The notes under the pieces: model-generated | Databases searched by the model: none | Told to the model about the DNA's origin: nothing | The model's input: only the letters and a program-made list of their open reading frames with translations | Shown: positions 26,015 to 34,088 of the stretch, piece after piece | Numbering within the stretch: position 1 is the first letter of the stretch | Layout of the letters: each line of letters begins with the position of its first letter | Program-made: the position numbers and the translations under genes | NCBI RefSeq assembly: GCF_900111645.1 | Contig: NZ_FOHQ01000002.1 | Location: 1-64,000 of the forward strand | Length of the DNA: 64,000 nt | Source: Methanococcoides vulcani | Lineage (GTDB): Archaea; Halobacteriota; Methanosarcinia; Methanosarcinales; Methanosarcinaceae | Direction of reading: 5' to 3'

Positions 26015-26875
26015 ATGCCTAACGATGACCAGACCAAGATCATTGATGGAAGAGCTGTCGCAAAGAAAGTGGAAGCAGAGGTTAAGGCCGGAGTTGAAAA
26101 GCTCAAAAGCGAAAAAGGAATAACTCCCGGACTGGCCACCATTCTTGTTGGCGATGACCCCGCATCAAAGATGTATGTGAGGTTAAAACACAAAGCATGT
26201 GACCGCGTAGGCGTTTATGCAGAGGATCACCCGCTTCCAGAGTCCACGACCCAGGAAGAACTTCTTGACATCATCAGTACCTTGAACGCAAGGGAGGATA
26301 TCCATGGTATTCTCCTGCAGCTTCCGCTTCCCGCACATCTCAATGAGCAGGAAGCAATGAACGCCATAGATCCTGCAAAGGATGCGGATGGTTTCCATCC
26401 CTTCAACATGGGACAGCTTCTCATTGGTATCGAGGAACTTGTGCCATGCACTCCAAAGGGTGTCATTCGTGCACTTGAGGAATACAACATTGATATACAG
26501 GGCAAGCACGCAGTGATCGTAGGTCACAGCAACGTTGTGGGGAAACCCATGGCAGCAATGCTTGTGAACAGGAATGCCACTGTTTCCGTGTGCCATGTGT
26601 TCACCGAGGATACCTCTAAGTTCACGAAAGAAGCAGACATCCTTGTGGTTGCCACAGGTGTGAAGCATCTCATCAAGGAAGACATGGTAAAGGAAGGTGC
26701 TGTGATCTTTGATGTTGGTATCACGGAAGAGAACGGTAAGGTCTACGGGGACGTTGACTTTGAGAACGTCATTAAGAAAGCTGCTCTGGTCACTCCGGTG
26801 CCGGGCGGGGTTGGTCCTGTGACCATTTCCATACTCATGCAGCATGTCCTGATGGCAGCACAGAAGACTGCTTAA
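26015..26875 (+). CDS. folD: Methylenetetrahydrofolate dehydrogenase / methenyl-H4F cyclohydrolase
   Basis: Bifunctional NADP-dependent enzyme linking methylene- and formyl-tetrahydrofolate. 286 residues. The active-site Lys is in [12 protein letters not shown], and [12 protein letters not shown] and [11 protein letters not shown]-like [11 protein letters not shown] are the two family signatures; [11 protein letters not shown] closes the Rossmann domain. It is separated from glyA by 23 bp that contain the RBS AAAGGTGGATC. FolD supplies PurN's formyl donor from GlyA's methylene product. Confidence 0.96.
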   Translation: MPNDDQTKIIDGRAVAKKVEAEVKAGVEKLKSEKGITPGLATILVGDDPASKMYVRLKHKACDRVGVYAEDHPLPESTTQEELLDIISTLNAREDIHGILLQLPLPAHLNEQEAMNAIDPAKDADGFHPFNMGQLLIGIEELVPCTPKGVIRALEEYNIDIQGKHAVIVGHSNVVGKPMAAMLVNRNATVSVCHVFTEDTSKFTKEADILVVATGVKHLIKEDMVKEGAVIFDVGITEENGKVYGDVDFENVIKKAALVTPVPGGVGPVTISILMQHVLMAAQKTA

Positions 26876-26893
26876 AGGCAGTCTGCATTTTTT
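26865..26893 (+). terminator. Terminator after folD
   Basis: AGACTGC (26865-26871) and GCAGTCT (26878-26884) form a perfect 7-bp stem containing the folD stop codon in its loop region. A T-tract follows at 26888-26893. The next gene has its own TATA box (ATTATATATAA near 26906-26916). Confidence 0.6.
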
Positions 26894-26947
26894 CTTTTCA
26901 ATCGTATTATATATAATTGATAAAAACTCATAATCACTGGTTATACA

Positions 26948-28174
26948 ATGGTTGTTGACGTTGACATATGTGGCTTGAGAGTAGGCGATGAGCACCCGGT
27001 GCGTTTAATGGGTGTTATAAACCTGAGCCGTGAATCTTTTTACAAGGGGTCTGTGGTCGACGCGGATTCAGTTCTTGATGTTGCTTATAAGATGGTTGAT
27101 GATGGGGCCGCCATCATTGACCTGGGTGCCCGATCTACCTGGCCGCTGGCAAACCCAATCACAAAACAGGAGGAATGCAACCGCCTTTTACCTGCTCTTA
27201 AGATTCTGAATGACAACGTGGATGCTGTGATCTCCGTGGATACGATGTTTGCGGATATTGCGGAGAGGTCGCTGGAAAAAGGCGCTGACGTTGTCAACGA
27301 TGTGGCAGGTTTTGCAACAGATGGCGGTATGCTGGATGTGGTTGCAGACCATGGCTGCCCGGCCGTTGTCATGGCAGCGGGAAAGCTTCCCGGTGACCCC
27401 ATAGGTATGGATGCCATAATGCGTTCCCTTAACGACATCCTTGTGCGTTCCGAAAAACGCGGGATCGACACCGACCAGCTAATTCTTGACCCTGCCATCG
27501 GTAAATGGGTCCCTGAAAAACTTCCTATCTACGACCTTGAGACCATAGACCAGTTCGACCGTCTGAAAGTGTTCGAAAAGCCGCTTCTTGCAGCCATCTC
27601 CCGCAAGTCGTTCATTGGGGACCTGCTTAACAAACCTGCAACCGAACGCCTGTATGGCAGTCTGGCAGCAGCAGCGATCGTTGTCCAGAAGGGTGCACAT
27701 ATCATACGTACCCATGACGTTGCAGAGACATCTGATGTTGTAAGGATCGCAGGCGCCATACGCAGCAGGCAGCCGGTCGTGGAAGAGAGCGGCTTTGAGG
27801 TCAGTATACTGGACATCTCAAATACCGATGATGCAGCTCTTGCAATGCGAAATATAGGCGTTACCGGGACGGGTTCTACAATTATGAAAGATAAGACTGT
27901 AAGCCGTGTGCTACGCATCAGTAACATTACCACAACCGAGGCCCTGATCATAAAACAGGAGATCCTGGCACGGGGAGGAGATGCAGCACTTGAACGTGAT
28001 GCTGTCTCCCATGAGACCGAGAAGACCGATGTCATTGTAATGGGCACATTGCTCCAGGTCAGGAAGCTTGCCGATAAGCTCGAATGTCAGGCAAGGAACC
28101 TTCCGCTGATATCAAAGATGATCAAAGAAGCATTAAAACAGGAATCTGATATTGAATTCAGCTATCTGAGGTAA
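26948..28174 (+). CDS. Dihydropteroate synthase-like protein with C-terminal module
   Basis: 408 residues, longer than the usual 260-280. Residues 1-270 form a dihydropteroate synthase TIM barrel (VRLMGVINLSRESFYKG, AAIIDLGARST, DVVNDVAGF, LILDPAIGKW, SRKSFIGDLL). The last 130 residues are a separate module (LIIKQEILARGGDAALERDA; KTDVIVMGTLLQVRKL) that I remember from clostridial dihydropteroate synthases. It would condense a pterin pyrophosphate with p-aminobenzoate or, for methanopterin, its ribosyl derivative. Placement among folate genes favours folate. It overlaps nothing, but metV starts 2 bp after its stop. Confidence 0.85.
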   Translation: MVVDVDICGLRVGDEHPVRLMGVINLSRESFYKGSVVDADSVLDVAYKMVDDGAAIIDLGARSTWPLANPITKQEECNRLLPALKILNDNVDAVISVDTMFADIAERSLEKGADVVNDVAGFATDGGMLDVVADHGCPAVVMAAGKLPGDPIGMDAIMRSLNDILVRSEKRGIDTDQLILDPAIGKWVPEKLPIYDLETIDQFDRLKVFEKPLLAAISRKSFIGDLLNKPATERLYGSLAAAAIVVQKGAHIIRTHDVAETSDVVRIAGAIRSRQPVVEESGFEVSILDISNTDDAALAMRNIGVTGTGSTIMKDKTVSRVLRISNITTTEALIIKQEILARGGDAALERDAVSHETEKTDVIVMGTLLQVRKLADKLECQARNLPLISKMIKEALKQESDIEFSYLR

Positions 28175-28176
28175 CC

Positions 28177-28791
28177 ATGATAATCTCATCTTCCAAACCC
28201 TTTAGCGAGATCCTTGACATGCTGATGGACAAAGAGTCCGTTTTTATTATAGGCTGCAGTGTATGCGCTGCCAAACAGCATGTCGGGGGAGAGCCGGAGG
28301 TCGAGGAAATGTCCTCTAACATTAAAGACGCCGGAGTGAACGTTATCGGTGGAGTTGTTGCAAAGGCTGCATGCAGTGTTCGCTCACGTGAATATCTTGA
28401 GGAACTTGCACCTAAAATAAAGGATGCTGATGCAGTGCTGGTAATGGCATGTGGAAGCGGAACATCGAACATCGCACGCTTTGTGGATGTGGATGTCTAT
28501 CCTGCCAACAACACCGAATCCCTGGGTGCCATGGCAGGGGACAAGATCATACATCATCTCTGTGCCATGTGCGGGCAATGCACGATCGCCGAGTTCGGGG
28601 GTGTCTGTCCCACAGCCCAGTGTCCCAAGGAATTGCTTAATGGTCCCTGCGGTGGTTCCATGGATGGCAAGTGCGAGGTTGATCCTGAGAAGGATTGTGC
28701 CTGGGAGCTGATCTACGAGCGTCTTGAGAGGATCGGACGGCTGGATCTGCTGGATGAGGTTCGGGATGCCAAGGATAGGCTGGTGAAGTAA
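28177..28791 (+). CDS. metV: MetV-like methylene-H4F reductase zinc subunit
   Basis: 204 residues. It matches the C-terminal zinc-domain family that partners MetF in acetogens. Cysteines occur in GCSVCAAKQH, KAACSVRS and MACGSG, then a dense group (CAMCGQCTIAEFGGVCPTAQCP, GPCGGSMDGKCEVDPEKDC). The start follows GAGGTAAC, which overlaps the folP-like stop codon, so translation is coupled. Together with metF downstream it forms the two-subunit methylenetetrahydrofolate reductase. Confidence 0.85.
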   Translation: MIISSSKPFSEILDMLMDKESVFIIGCSVCAAKQHVGGEPEVEEMSSNIKDAGVNVIGGVVAKAACSVRSREYLEELAPKIKDADAVLVMACGSGTSNIARFVDVDVYPANNTESLGAMAGDKIIHHLCAMCGQCTIAEFGGVCPTAQCPKELLNGPCGGSMDGKCEVDPEKDCAWELIYERLERIGRLDLLDEVRDAKDRLVK

Positions 28792-28951
28792 GTTTTTCCT
28801 CAATCTTTCCACCACAGCACTGGTTGCAGCATTATATCTCGCTTACCTTTGGTGGGGAAAGGGTGAGTATGGCCCGCTCCTGCTGTGGATCACTGTGATC
28901 TGCGGTGTTCTCTCCATCGTGGTCATGCAACTCATCGAGAGGGAGAACTGA
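28787..28951 (+). other. Open frame for a small two-helix membrane peptide, no standard start
   Basis: The frame beginning just after the metV stop encodes about 53 residues with two hydrophobic helices (TTALVAALYLAYLWWG and PLLLWITVICGVLSIVVM), ending IEREN before TGA at 28949-28951. It looks like a real small membrane protein. There is no ATG, GTG or TTG near the N-terminal side; GTG at 28783 is in the metV frame and would need a shift. Either a rare start such as CTG is used, or a base is lost. It lies between metV and metF. Confidence 0.4.
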
Positions 28952-29012
28952 ACCGAGATATTTCTAACTGTCGCGATGCATTTAAAAACCAAACCTACAT
29001 ATTTACTCCACG

Positions 29013-29894
29013 ATGCTATCAACTTTCAACGATGCGCTCAATTCAGACCGCTTCATTGTGACCGCAGAGGTGGCACCCCCAAAGGGTACTGATATCTCGG
29101 CAACACTTGAGGATGCAGACCTTATCAGGGGATGGGTGGATGCTATCAATATCACGGACAACCAGCATGCGGTCATGCGCATGAGTCCGGTAGTGGTAGG
29201 CAAATTACTGATGGATGCCGGTCATGAAGTGATAGTGCAGTTCACATGCCGTGATCGAAATCGTCTGGCATTGCAGTCCGACATCCTGGCGGCATCTGTC
29301 CTTGGCATCAGGAATCTCTGTGTGATGACCGGGGATTATCCCACTAAAGGTGACCATGTTGGTGCAAAGCCGGTGTATGATTTGGATTCTGTGCAGCTTC
29401 TCTCACTTATTACTAAGATGATGGATGGGCATGACATGGCAGGCAATGAGCTTGCAGGTGCTCCGTCATTTACTATAGGTGCAGTTTCCAATACGGAGGC
29501 AGCACGCAGGATGCAGATGATAAAACTGAAGAAAAAGATCGATGCAGGCGCACAGTTCATACAGACACAGGCGGTCTATGACGTGGAAGGCTTTGGCGAG
29601 TTCATGGATTCGTTCACACATCCGGATGTCCCGGTGATAGCAGGGATCATCCCACTGCGTTCGGCAGGAATGGCACGTTTTATGAATGGTAACGTTCCTG
29701 GAATAAGGGTTGGGGATGAACTGATATCCCGCATGGAAGATGCTGAAGACCCTGTTCAGGAAGGGCTCGAGATAGCTGCTGAAAGCATCCGGGAACTTCG
29801 GAAGATGTGCAGGGGAGTCCACATGATGCCTATAGGGGGCAATTCCAATACACCTAAACTTCTTGAAATGGCGGGAATTTCCGCTTTACAATAA
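29013..29894 (+). CDS. metF: Methylenetetrahydrofolate reductase
   Basis: Flavin TIM-barrel enzyme reducing methylene- to methyl-tetrahydrofolate for methionine synthesis or C1 interconversion. 293 residues. Motifs include VTAEVAPPKGTD, NITDNQHAVMR, VQFTCRDRNR, CVMTGDYP, and QFIQTQAVYD. MetV is encoded upstream, as in acetogenic bacteria. A short promoter-like stretch with CATATTTACTCC lies about 12 nt before the ATG, so the transcript may also initiate here. thiC follows after 32 bp. Confidence 0.93.
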   Translation: MLSTFNDALNSDRFIVTAEVAPPKGTDISATLEDADLIRGWVDAINITDNQHAVMRMSPVVVGKLLMDAGHEVIVQFTCRDRNRLALQSDILAASVLGIRNLCVMTGDYPTKGDHVGAKPVYDLDSVQLLSLITKMMDGHDMAGNELAGAPSFTIGAVSNTEAARRMQMIKLKKKIDAGAQFIQTQAVYDVEGFGEFMDSFTHPDVPVIAGIIPLRSAGMARFMNGNVPGIRVGDELISRMEDAEDPVQEGLEIAAESIRELRKMCRGVHMMPIGGNSNTPKLLEMAGISALQ

Positions 29895-29926
29895 TTTATA
29901 AAAACGACATTTAAGAGTAGAATAAT

Positions 29927-31174
29927 ATGAGATCCACACAGGTAGAATACGCAAAGAACGGCACGCTGACTCCGGAAATGGAACATGTGGCTAAAGTTGA
30001 GTCCCTCGATGAGGAAACTGTGCTGGCACGGGTTGCTGATGGAAGTCTTGTTGTGATGGTTCGTGAAGGCTGTCCGCCTGTTGCGATCGGTAAAGGCGCA
30101 ACCACGAAGATCAACGTTAACCTCGGGACATCTTCGGCAAGCATTGATCCCGATGCGGAGCTGGAAAAGGTCAGGATCGCAGAGAAATATGGTGCTGATA
30201 CCATCACAGATCTTTCAATGGGTGGCGATATCTCTGCCATCAGGAAGATGGTCTTTGAGAACACTACCCTGCCGATCACCACTGTACCTGTCTACCAGGC
30301 AGTGGTGGAATGCGGGATGAAGGATGTTACAGGCGATGATGTGCTCTCCTATCTCCGAAAACAGGTGGACGAAGGGGTAAGCTCTGTTGTGGTTCATTGT
30401 GTGGAAAAGCAGATGCTTGACAAATTAAAAGGCACAGGTCGTATCATGGGAATGGTCTCAAAGGGCGGTTCCTTTACCAGTGTGCTGATGCTCAAGGACG
30501 GTTGTGAGAACCCTTATCTTGAGAATTTCGATGAGGTCCTTTCAATACTGAAAAAGAACGATGTCGTCCTTTCACTTGGAAACACCATGCGAAGCGGCTG
30601 TGTCCATGACCTTTGCGACAGTCCCCAGATGATGGAGATCAAGACAAACGCAAAGCTTGCAGAACAGGCAAATGAAGCAGGTGTGCAGGTAATAATCGAA
30701 GGCATGGGCGGTCATGTGCAGGCAAATGATATTCCTGAGCACATCAAAGCGCACCGTTCCCTTTCGAACTTCCCGCTCTTTGTGGCCGGTCCGCTCCCAA
30801 CTGATGTCGGTATGGGATATGACCATATCTCTGGTGCGGTCGGTGCAAGTATTGCCAGCGGCAACGGTGCTGATTATCTTTGCTACATCACTCCTGCCGA
30901 ACACCTTTCCCTCCCGACACCTGAGCAGGTCCGGGAAGGACTGATCGCTTTCAGGATCGCAGCACATATTGGCGATTCTATGAAATACGGTCTGGATGAA
31001 AGAGATAAGCTCCTTGCTGACAGACGCGCGAATTTTGACTGGGGAGGGCAGATGGAACTTGCTCTTGACCCTGATAAGCCAAAGGGAATGTGCCCGCAGA
31101 CAGGTCCCTGTTCCATGTGCGGTGAATACTGTGCTATCAAGATAATGTCCGATTATTTATCCGGTGGTGTATGA
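29927..31174 (+). CDS. thiC: Phosphomethylpyrimidine synthase
   Basis: Radical-SAM enzyme converting aminoimidazole ribotide to the thiamine pyrimidine. 415 residues, the shorter archaeal form. The C-terminal iron-sulfur motif is CSMCGEYC. Other marks are RVADGSLVVMVREGCPP, ATTKINVNLGTS and ADTITDLSMGGD. The gap to metF is 32 bp and leaves no room for a TPP riboswitch, so regulation is likely at the protein or promoter level. Its stop overlaps the cofE start region. Confidence 0.95.
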   Translation: MRSTQVEYAKNGTLTPEMEHVAKVESLDEETVLARVADGSLVVMVREGCPPVAIGKGATTKINVNLGTSSASIDPDAELEKVRIAEKYGADTITDLSMGGDISAIRKMVFENTTLPITTVPVYQAVVECGMKDVTGDDVLSYLRKQVDEGVSSVVVHCVEKQMLDKLKGTGRIMGMVSKGGSFTSVLMLKDGCENPYLENFDEVLSILKKNDVVLSLGNTMRSGCVHDLCDSPQMMEIKTNAKLAEQANEAGVQVIIEGMGGHVQANDIPEHIKAHRSLSNFPLFVAGPLPTDVGMGYDHISGAVGASIASGNGADYLCYITPAEHLSLPTPEQVREGLIAFRIAAHIGDSMKYGLDERDKLLADRRANFDWGGQMELALDPDKPKGMCPQTGPCSMCGEYCAIKIMSDYLSGGV

Positions 31175-31175
31175 A

Positions 31176-31952
31176 TTGAGCTCTGAACTTCCTTCAATGC
31201 AGATCATTGGTGTACGTACTCCTCTGATCAAGCCCGGCGATGACATGGTGAATCTGCTATGTTCATCCTTCAACGAGCATGAGATCTTCCTGCAGGACGG
31301 GGATGTCCTGGTATTGGCAGAGTCTGCGGTAGCCACAGCAGAAGGAAGGATGGTGGACCTTTCCACTGTCATACCCGGAAAAGAAGCAGAGGAGCTTGCA
31401 GGTAAGTACTGTGTTGATTCCCGGGAAATGGAACTTGTCCTGTGTGAATGTGATGATATTATCGGCGGTGTGCCGGGAGCAGCCCTTACTATTACAAAGG
31501 GAACCCTTTCCCCGAATGCCGGTATCGATAGCTCCAACGCTCCCGAGGGACATGTTGTCCTTTTGCCTGAGAACGCACAGAAGAGTGCAGCTACTATCCG
31601 TGCCGGTTTAGAGGAGTTTTGCTGCTGTCATCTCGGAGTGATAATCGGGGACAGCCGTACGCAGCCCTTGCGCCTTGGGTGCATGGGTGTAGCACTGGGC
31701 ACATCAGGCATCGTCCCTGTGGAGGATGCAAGAGGCTCACGTGACCTGTTCGGAAAAACCCTTAATATTACACGCAAGGCGGTCGCAGATAATCTGGTGT
31801 CTGCTGCCCAGTTGTTAATGGGTGAAGCAGATGAATGCATTCCGTGCGTTCTGATACGTGGTGCACCTGTAAAGATGGTCAGGGGTTCGGAAGAAATACC
31901 GATTTTCACTCCTGATGAGTGTATGTATTACAGTAATATCAAACGGAAGTAA
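31176..31952 (+). CDS. cofE: Coenzyme F420-0 : L-glutamate ligase
   Basis: Adds gamma-linked glutamates to F420-0 using GTP; F420 is the hydride carrier of methanogenesis. About 258 residues. Family features are IIGVRTPLIKPGDD, DGDVLVLAESAVATAEGR, and GVIIGDSRTQPLRLGCMGVA. The start is uncertain: TTG at 31176 has a GGTGGTG Shine-Dalgarno 6 nt upstream; GTG at 31164 or 31167, overlapping thiC, is the alternative. Confidence 0.9.
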   Translation: MSSELPSMQIIGVRTPLIKPGDDMVNLLCSSFNEHEIFLQDGDVLVLAESAVATAEGRMVDLSTVIPGKEAEELAGKYCVDSREMELVLCECDDIIGGVPGAALTITKGTLSPNAGIDSSNAPEGHVVLLPENAQKSAATIRAGLEEFCCCHLGVIIGDSRTQPLRLGCMGVALGTSGIVPVEDARGSRDLFGKTLNITRKAVADNLVSAAQLLMGEADECIPCVLIRGAPVKMVRGSEEIPIFTPDECMYYSNIKRK

Positions 31953-32104
31953 GTGGCTTATGCTGTTTATTTTGTAATTGGGCCCTTGATGTACGATCTT
32001 TGGACTCAGTAATAAAGGCAAAAATTATTTATAGAATAACAACATGGTTTTGTGTGAAGCATACACTACCCTTTTTACTTTTACAAAACCAAAGGTGATT
32101 ATCA

Positions 32105-32374
32105 ATGAGCAATGTAGTAGTAATGGACTTTACCGCAACATGGTGCGGACCCTGCCAGATGCAGAAACCGATCCTTGAGGAGCTTGAAGGTGAGATGGGC
32201 GACAAGGTAGAATTCAAGATGGTGGATGTTGACCAGAACAATGCCCTTGCAGGCAAATACGGTATCAGTGCAGTCCCTACTCTCATCATTGAGAAGGACG
32301 GAGCTGAGGTCAAGCGTTTCACCGGTGTGACAAGTGCCGATGTACTTCGCTCAGAGCTTAGCAAGCTCGTATGA
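32105..32374 (+). CDS. trxA: Thioredoxin
   Basis: 89 residues, a compact archaeal thioredoxin. The active site WCGPC is at residues 13-17 and the cis-Pro loop is GISAVPTLII. It probably reduces protein disulfides. TATA-like ATTATTTATAG lies near 32020-32030, about 75 nt upstream. No thioredoxin reductase is adjacent. The flavoprotein at 1.8 kb is too far to call a partner. Confidence 0.95.
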   Translation: MSNVVVMDFTATWCGPCQMQKPILEELEGEMGDKVEFKMVDVDQNNALAGKYGISAVPTLIIEKDGAEVKRFTGVTSADVLRSELSKLV

Positions 32375-32509
32375 GCTTTTCCTTTTCTTCATTAATTCCT
32401 CCCTCATTTTCCTTCATTTTTATTCTTTCTAAGTTCTTCATTCTGACAACATGTAAATACCTTGATACATATCCCTGAACTGAGGTATCATTTGGATCGG
32501 TTGATAGAC

Positions 32510-33505
32510 ATGGGTGTTCTGGCATGCCGCCAGAAGAATTCGCGAGGAACTTTCAAGCCCCATCTTGCCGTAAGGTTCAGGTCAGAAGATGGAAAGGTTT
32601 GCACATTTTCCGTTGATTCCACACGTGTCCCGAAAAAACAACCTCAACCAGATGCCTATCTTATAACACATGCTCATTCTGATCACCACGGGAAGTCTGC
32701 CATGCTCTCTGAGCTTTCGGTCTGTACTGATAAGACCGCAGTAGCGCTTGAGATACGACATGATCGCAAGTTCAAAGGCAAGACCGTTGACATGTGCGGA
32801 TCCATAGAGGTCAATGGCACAACTGTCCGGACATATCCCACAGGGCATACTGCAGGAGCGGTTGCATTTTACTGGGAAAATGATGTCGGAACGCGGATAC
32901 TTGTCACAGGAGATGTGAAGGACCCTTCCGCATTGCCCAAATGTGATCTGCTGATAACCGAGGCAAATTACGGTGACCATGCCGATCCTTCTTGTCACTT
33001 TGAGGATGACATCGAGGGCTTCAGGAGTGCCCTGGAATCCAGCTCACAGGTTGCTTTTGGAGCATATGCTTTTGGAAAGGCACAGCGTGCAGTGGAGCTT
33101 TTGCGTGAGATCGGACATGATGGTCCTATTGCCATGGAAGAAAAATCACTAATGCTTTCAAACAGGCTTCTGGACGAACCCGGGGAGCTTGTGGGATTGG
33201 GCGAGTTTGATGGGGATGCTATTTGCATCGTGCCTCCGTGGGATCTAGGGAAGCTGCCCCGTAACATGGCCAAATATGTGATGACGGGCAGGCAGGACTA
33301 TTATTATCCCTCCCTTCAGATAAGTGACCATCTGGATGCGAACGGGCTTGTGGATATGGTCGAGAAGGTCGATCCCGAAATGACTTTGGTATATCATCCG
33401 GGTGGAGATCGTCCCGGAAAATTCGCTTCTCACCTGAACAGCATTGGAAGGGGAGCTGTTTGCCTTGAGGATGTTGACAACATTCTTGGCAATGAATTCC
33501 TCTGA
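32510..33505 (+). CDS. Metallo-beta-lactamase-fold nuclease-like protein
   Basis: About 331 residues. The zinc motif THAHSDHHG is followed by PTGHTAGAV, TGDVKD and a C-terminal VYHPGGDR. The layout resembles archaeal exonucleases related to mRNA 3'-end processing factors, though a full beta-CASP set is not certain. The start is unclear: ATG 32510 is favoured because a TATA-like TGTAAATACC near 32449-32458 predicts a transcript start around 32480. The TTG at 32462 would add 16 residues. Confidence 0.8.
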   Translation: MGVLACRQKNSRGTFKPHLAVRFRSEDGKVCTFSVDSTRVPKKQPQPDAYLITHAHSDHHGKSAMLSELSVCTDKTAVALEIRHDRKFKGKTVDMCGSIEVNGTTVRTYPTGHTAGAVAFYWENDVGTRILVTGDVKDPSALPKCDLLITEANYGDHADPSCHFEDDIEGFRSALESSSQVAFGAYAFGKAQRAVELLREIGHDGPIAMEEKSLMLSNRLLDEPGELVGLGEFDGDAICIVPPWDLGKLPRNMAKYVMTGRQDYYYPSLQISDHLDANGLVDMVEKVDPEMTLVYHPGGDRPGKFASHLNSIGRGAVCLEDVDNILGNEFL

Positions 33506-33534
33506 TTTTGTAATTTTTATGCTTCAGGAATAAA

Positions 33535-33589
33535 CGTTTATATATGTTCTGATGTTTATAACACCCAATCATATTTATCTCAGGAGAAG
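33535..33589 (+). promoter_or_regulatory. TATA box and RBS that decide the EMC6-like start
   Basis: TTTATATAT (33537-33545) predicts transcription start around 33566. This lies downstream of the in-frame ATG at 33552, which therefore cannot be the start. A strong CAGGAGAAG (33581-33589) sits 7 nt before the TTG at 33597. Confidence 0.6.
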
Positions 33590-33596
33590 AAGCCAA

Positions 33597-33986
33597 TTGA
33601 AAAAAGAAAGCAAAAAGAAGTCAGGTGGCACAAAGGATAATGCAGATCAGTCTGACGCTCCTGTTGTCTCAAAGCCTAAGATCATCAAGGAAAAGACACC
33701 CGAGGAACGTAAGGCAGCTCATGTAGAAGGTATAGTCAAGACCGCTATCGCTGCATTCATTGGTATGATCGCAGGATTTGGTGCCTTCTACAGGTTCGGC
33801 GCAGGTACTGAAACTCCCTGGTATGCAGCATTGATCATCGTTGCTGTGCTGGCATATTATGCGCAGCGTGTTATCTATCCCGCCATCAAGATAGATACGA
33901 AGGAGTTCGGTGTCAAGGATTGGTTCTACGTCGAATTCATCGTAATTGACTTCTGTCTTGTGACATGGACGCTGTTGTTGAACTGA
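33597..33986 (+). CDS. EMC6-like archaeal membrane protein
   Basis: About 129 residues with a TTG start, chosen from the TATA box and Shine-Dalgarno positions. A charged, Lys-rich N-terminus of about 55 residues precedes three membrane helices (IVKTAIAAFIGMIAGFGAFY; WYAALIIVAVLAYYAQRVI; FYVEFIVIDFCLVTWTLLL). Size, helix number and the loop between helices 2 and 3 fit the archaeal EMC6-like family, the proposed partner of Get1/EMC3/Oxa1-type insertases. No insertase gene is adjacent. The assignment comes from pattern memory. Confidence 0.7.
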   Translation: MKKESKKKSGGTKDNADQSDAPVVSKPKIIKEKTPEERKAAHVEGIVKTAIAAFIGMIAGFGAFYRFGAGTETPWYAALIIVAVLAYYAQRVIYPAIKIDTKEFGVKDWFYVEFIVIDFCLVTWTLLLN

Positions 33987-34088
33987 CACAGCCCATGATC
34001 CTGCTTTTTTTGAATTTCCACAGCCAGTTCAGTTTAGTTTAATTCAATTTAATTTATACATTCCATTAAATAACTTCAGTGATGCCCT

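Noticed and set aside
26183-26995. 270-codon minus-strand frame
   Set aside because: It runs antisense through folD, the terminator and the folP-like start; no family features.
29895-29926. TPP riboswitch before thiC
   Set aside because: Only 32 bp separate metF and thiC, too short for the aptamer, and no conserved TPP-box bases are visible.
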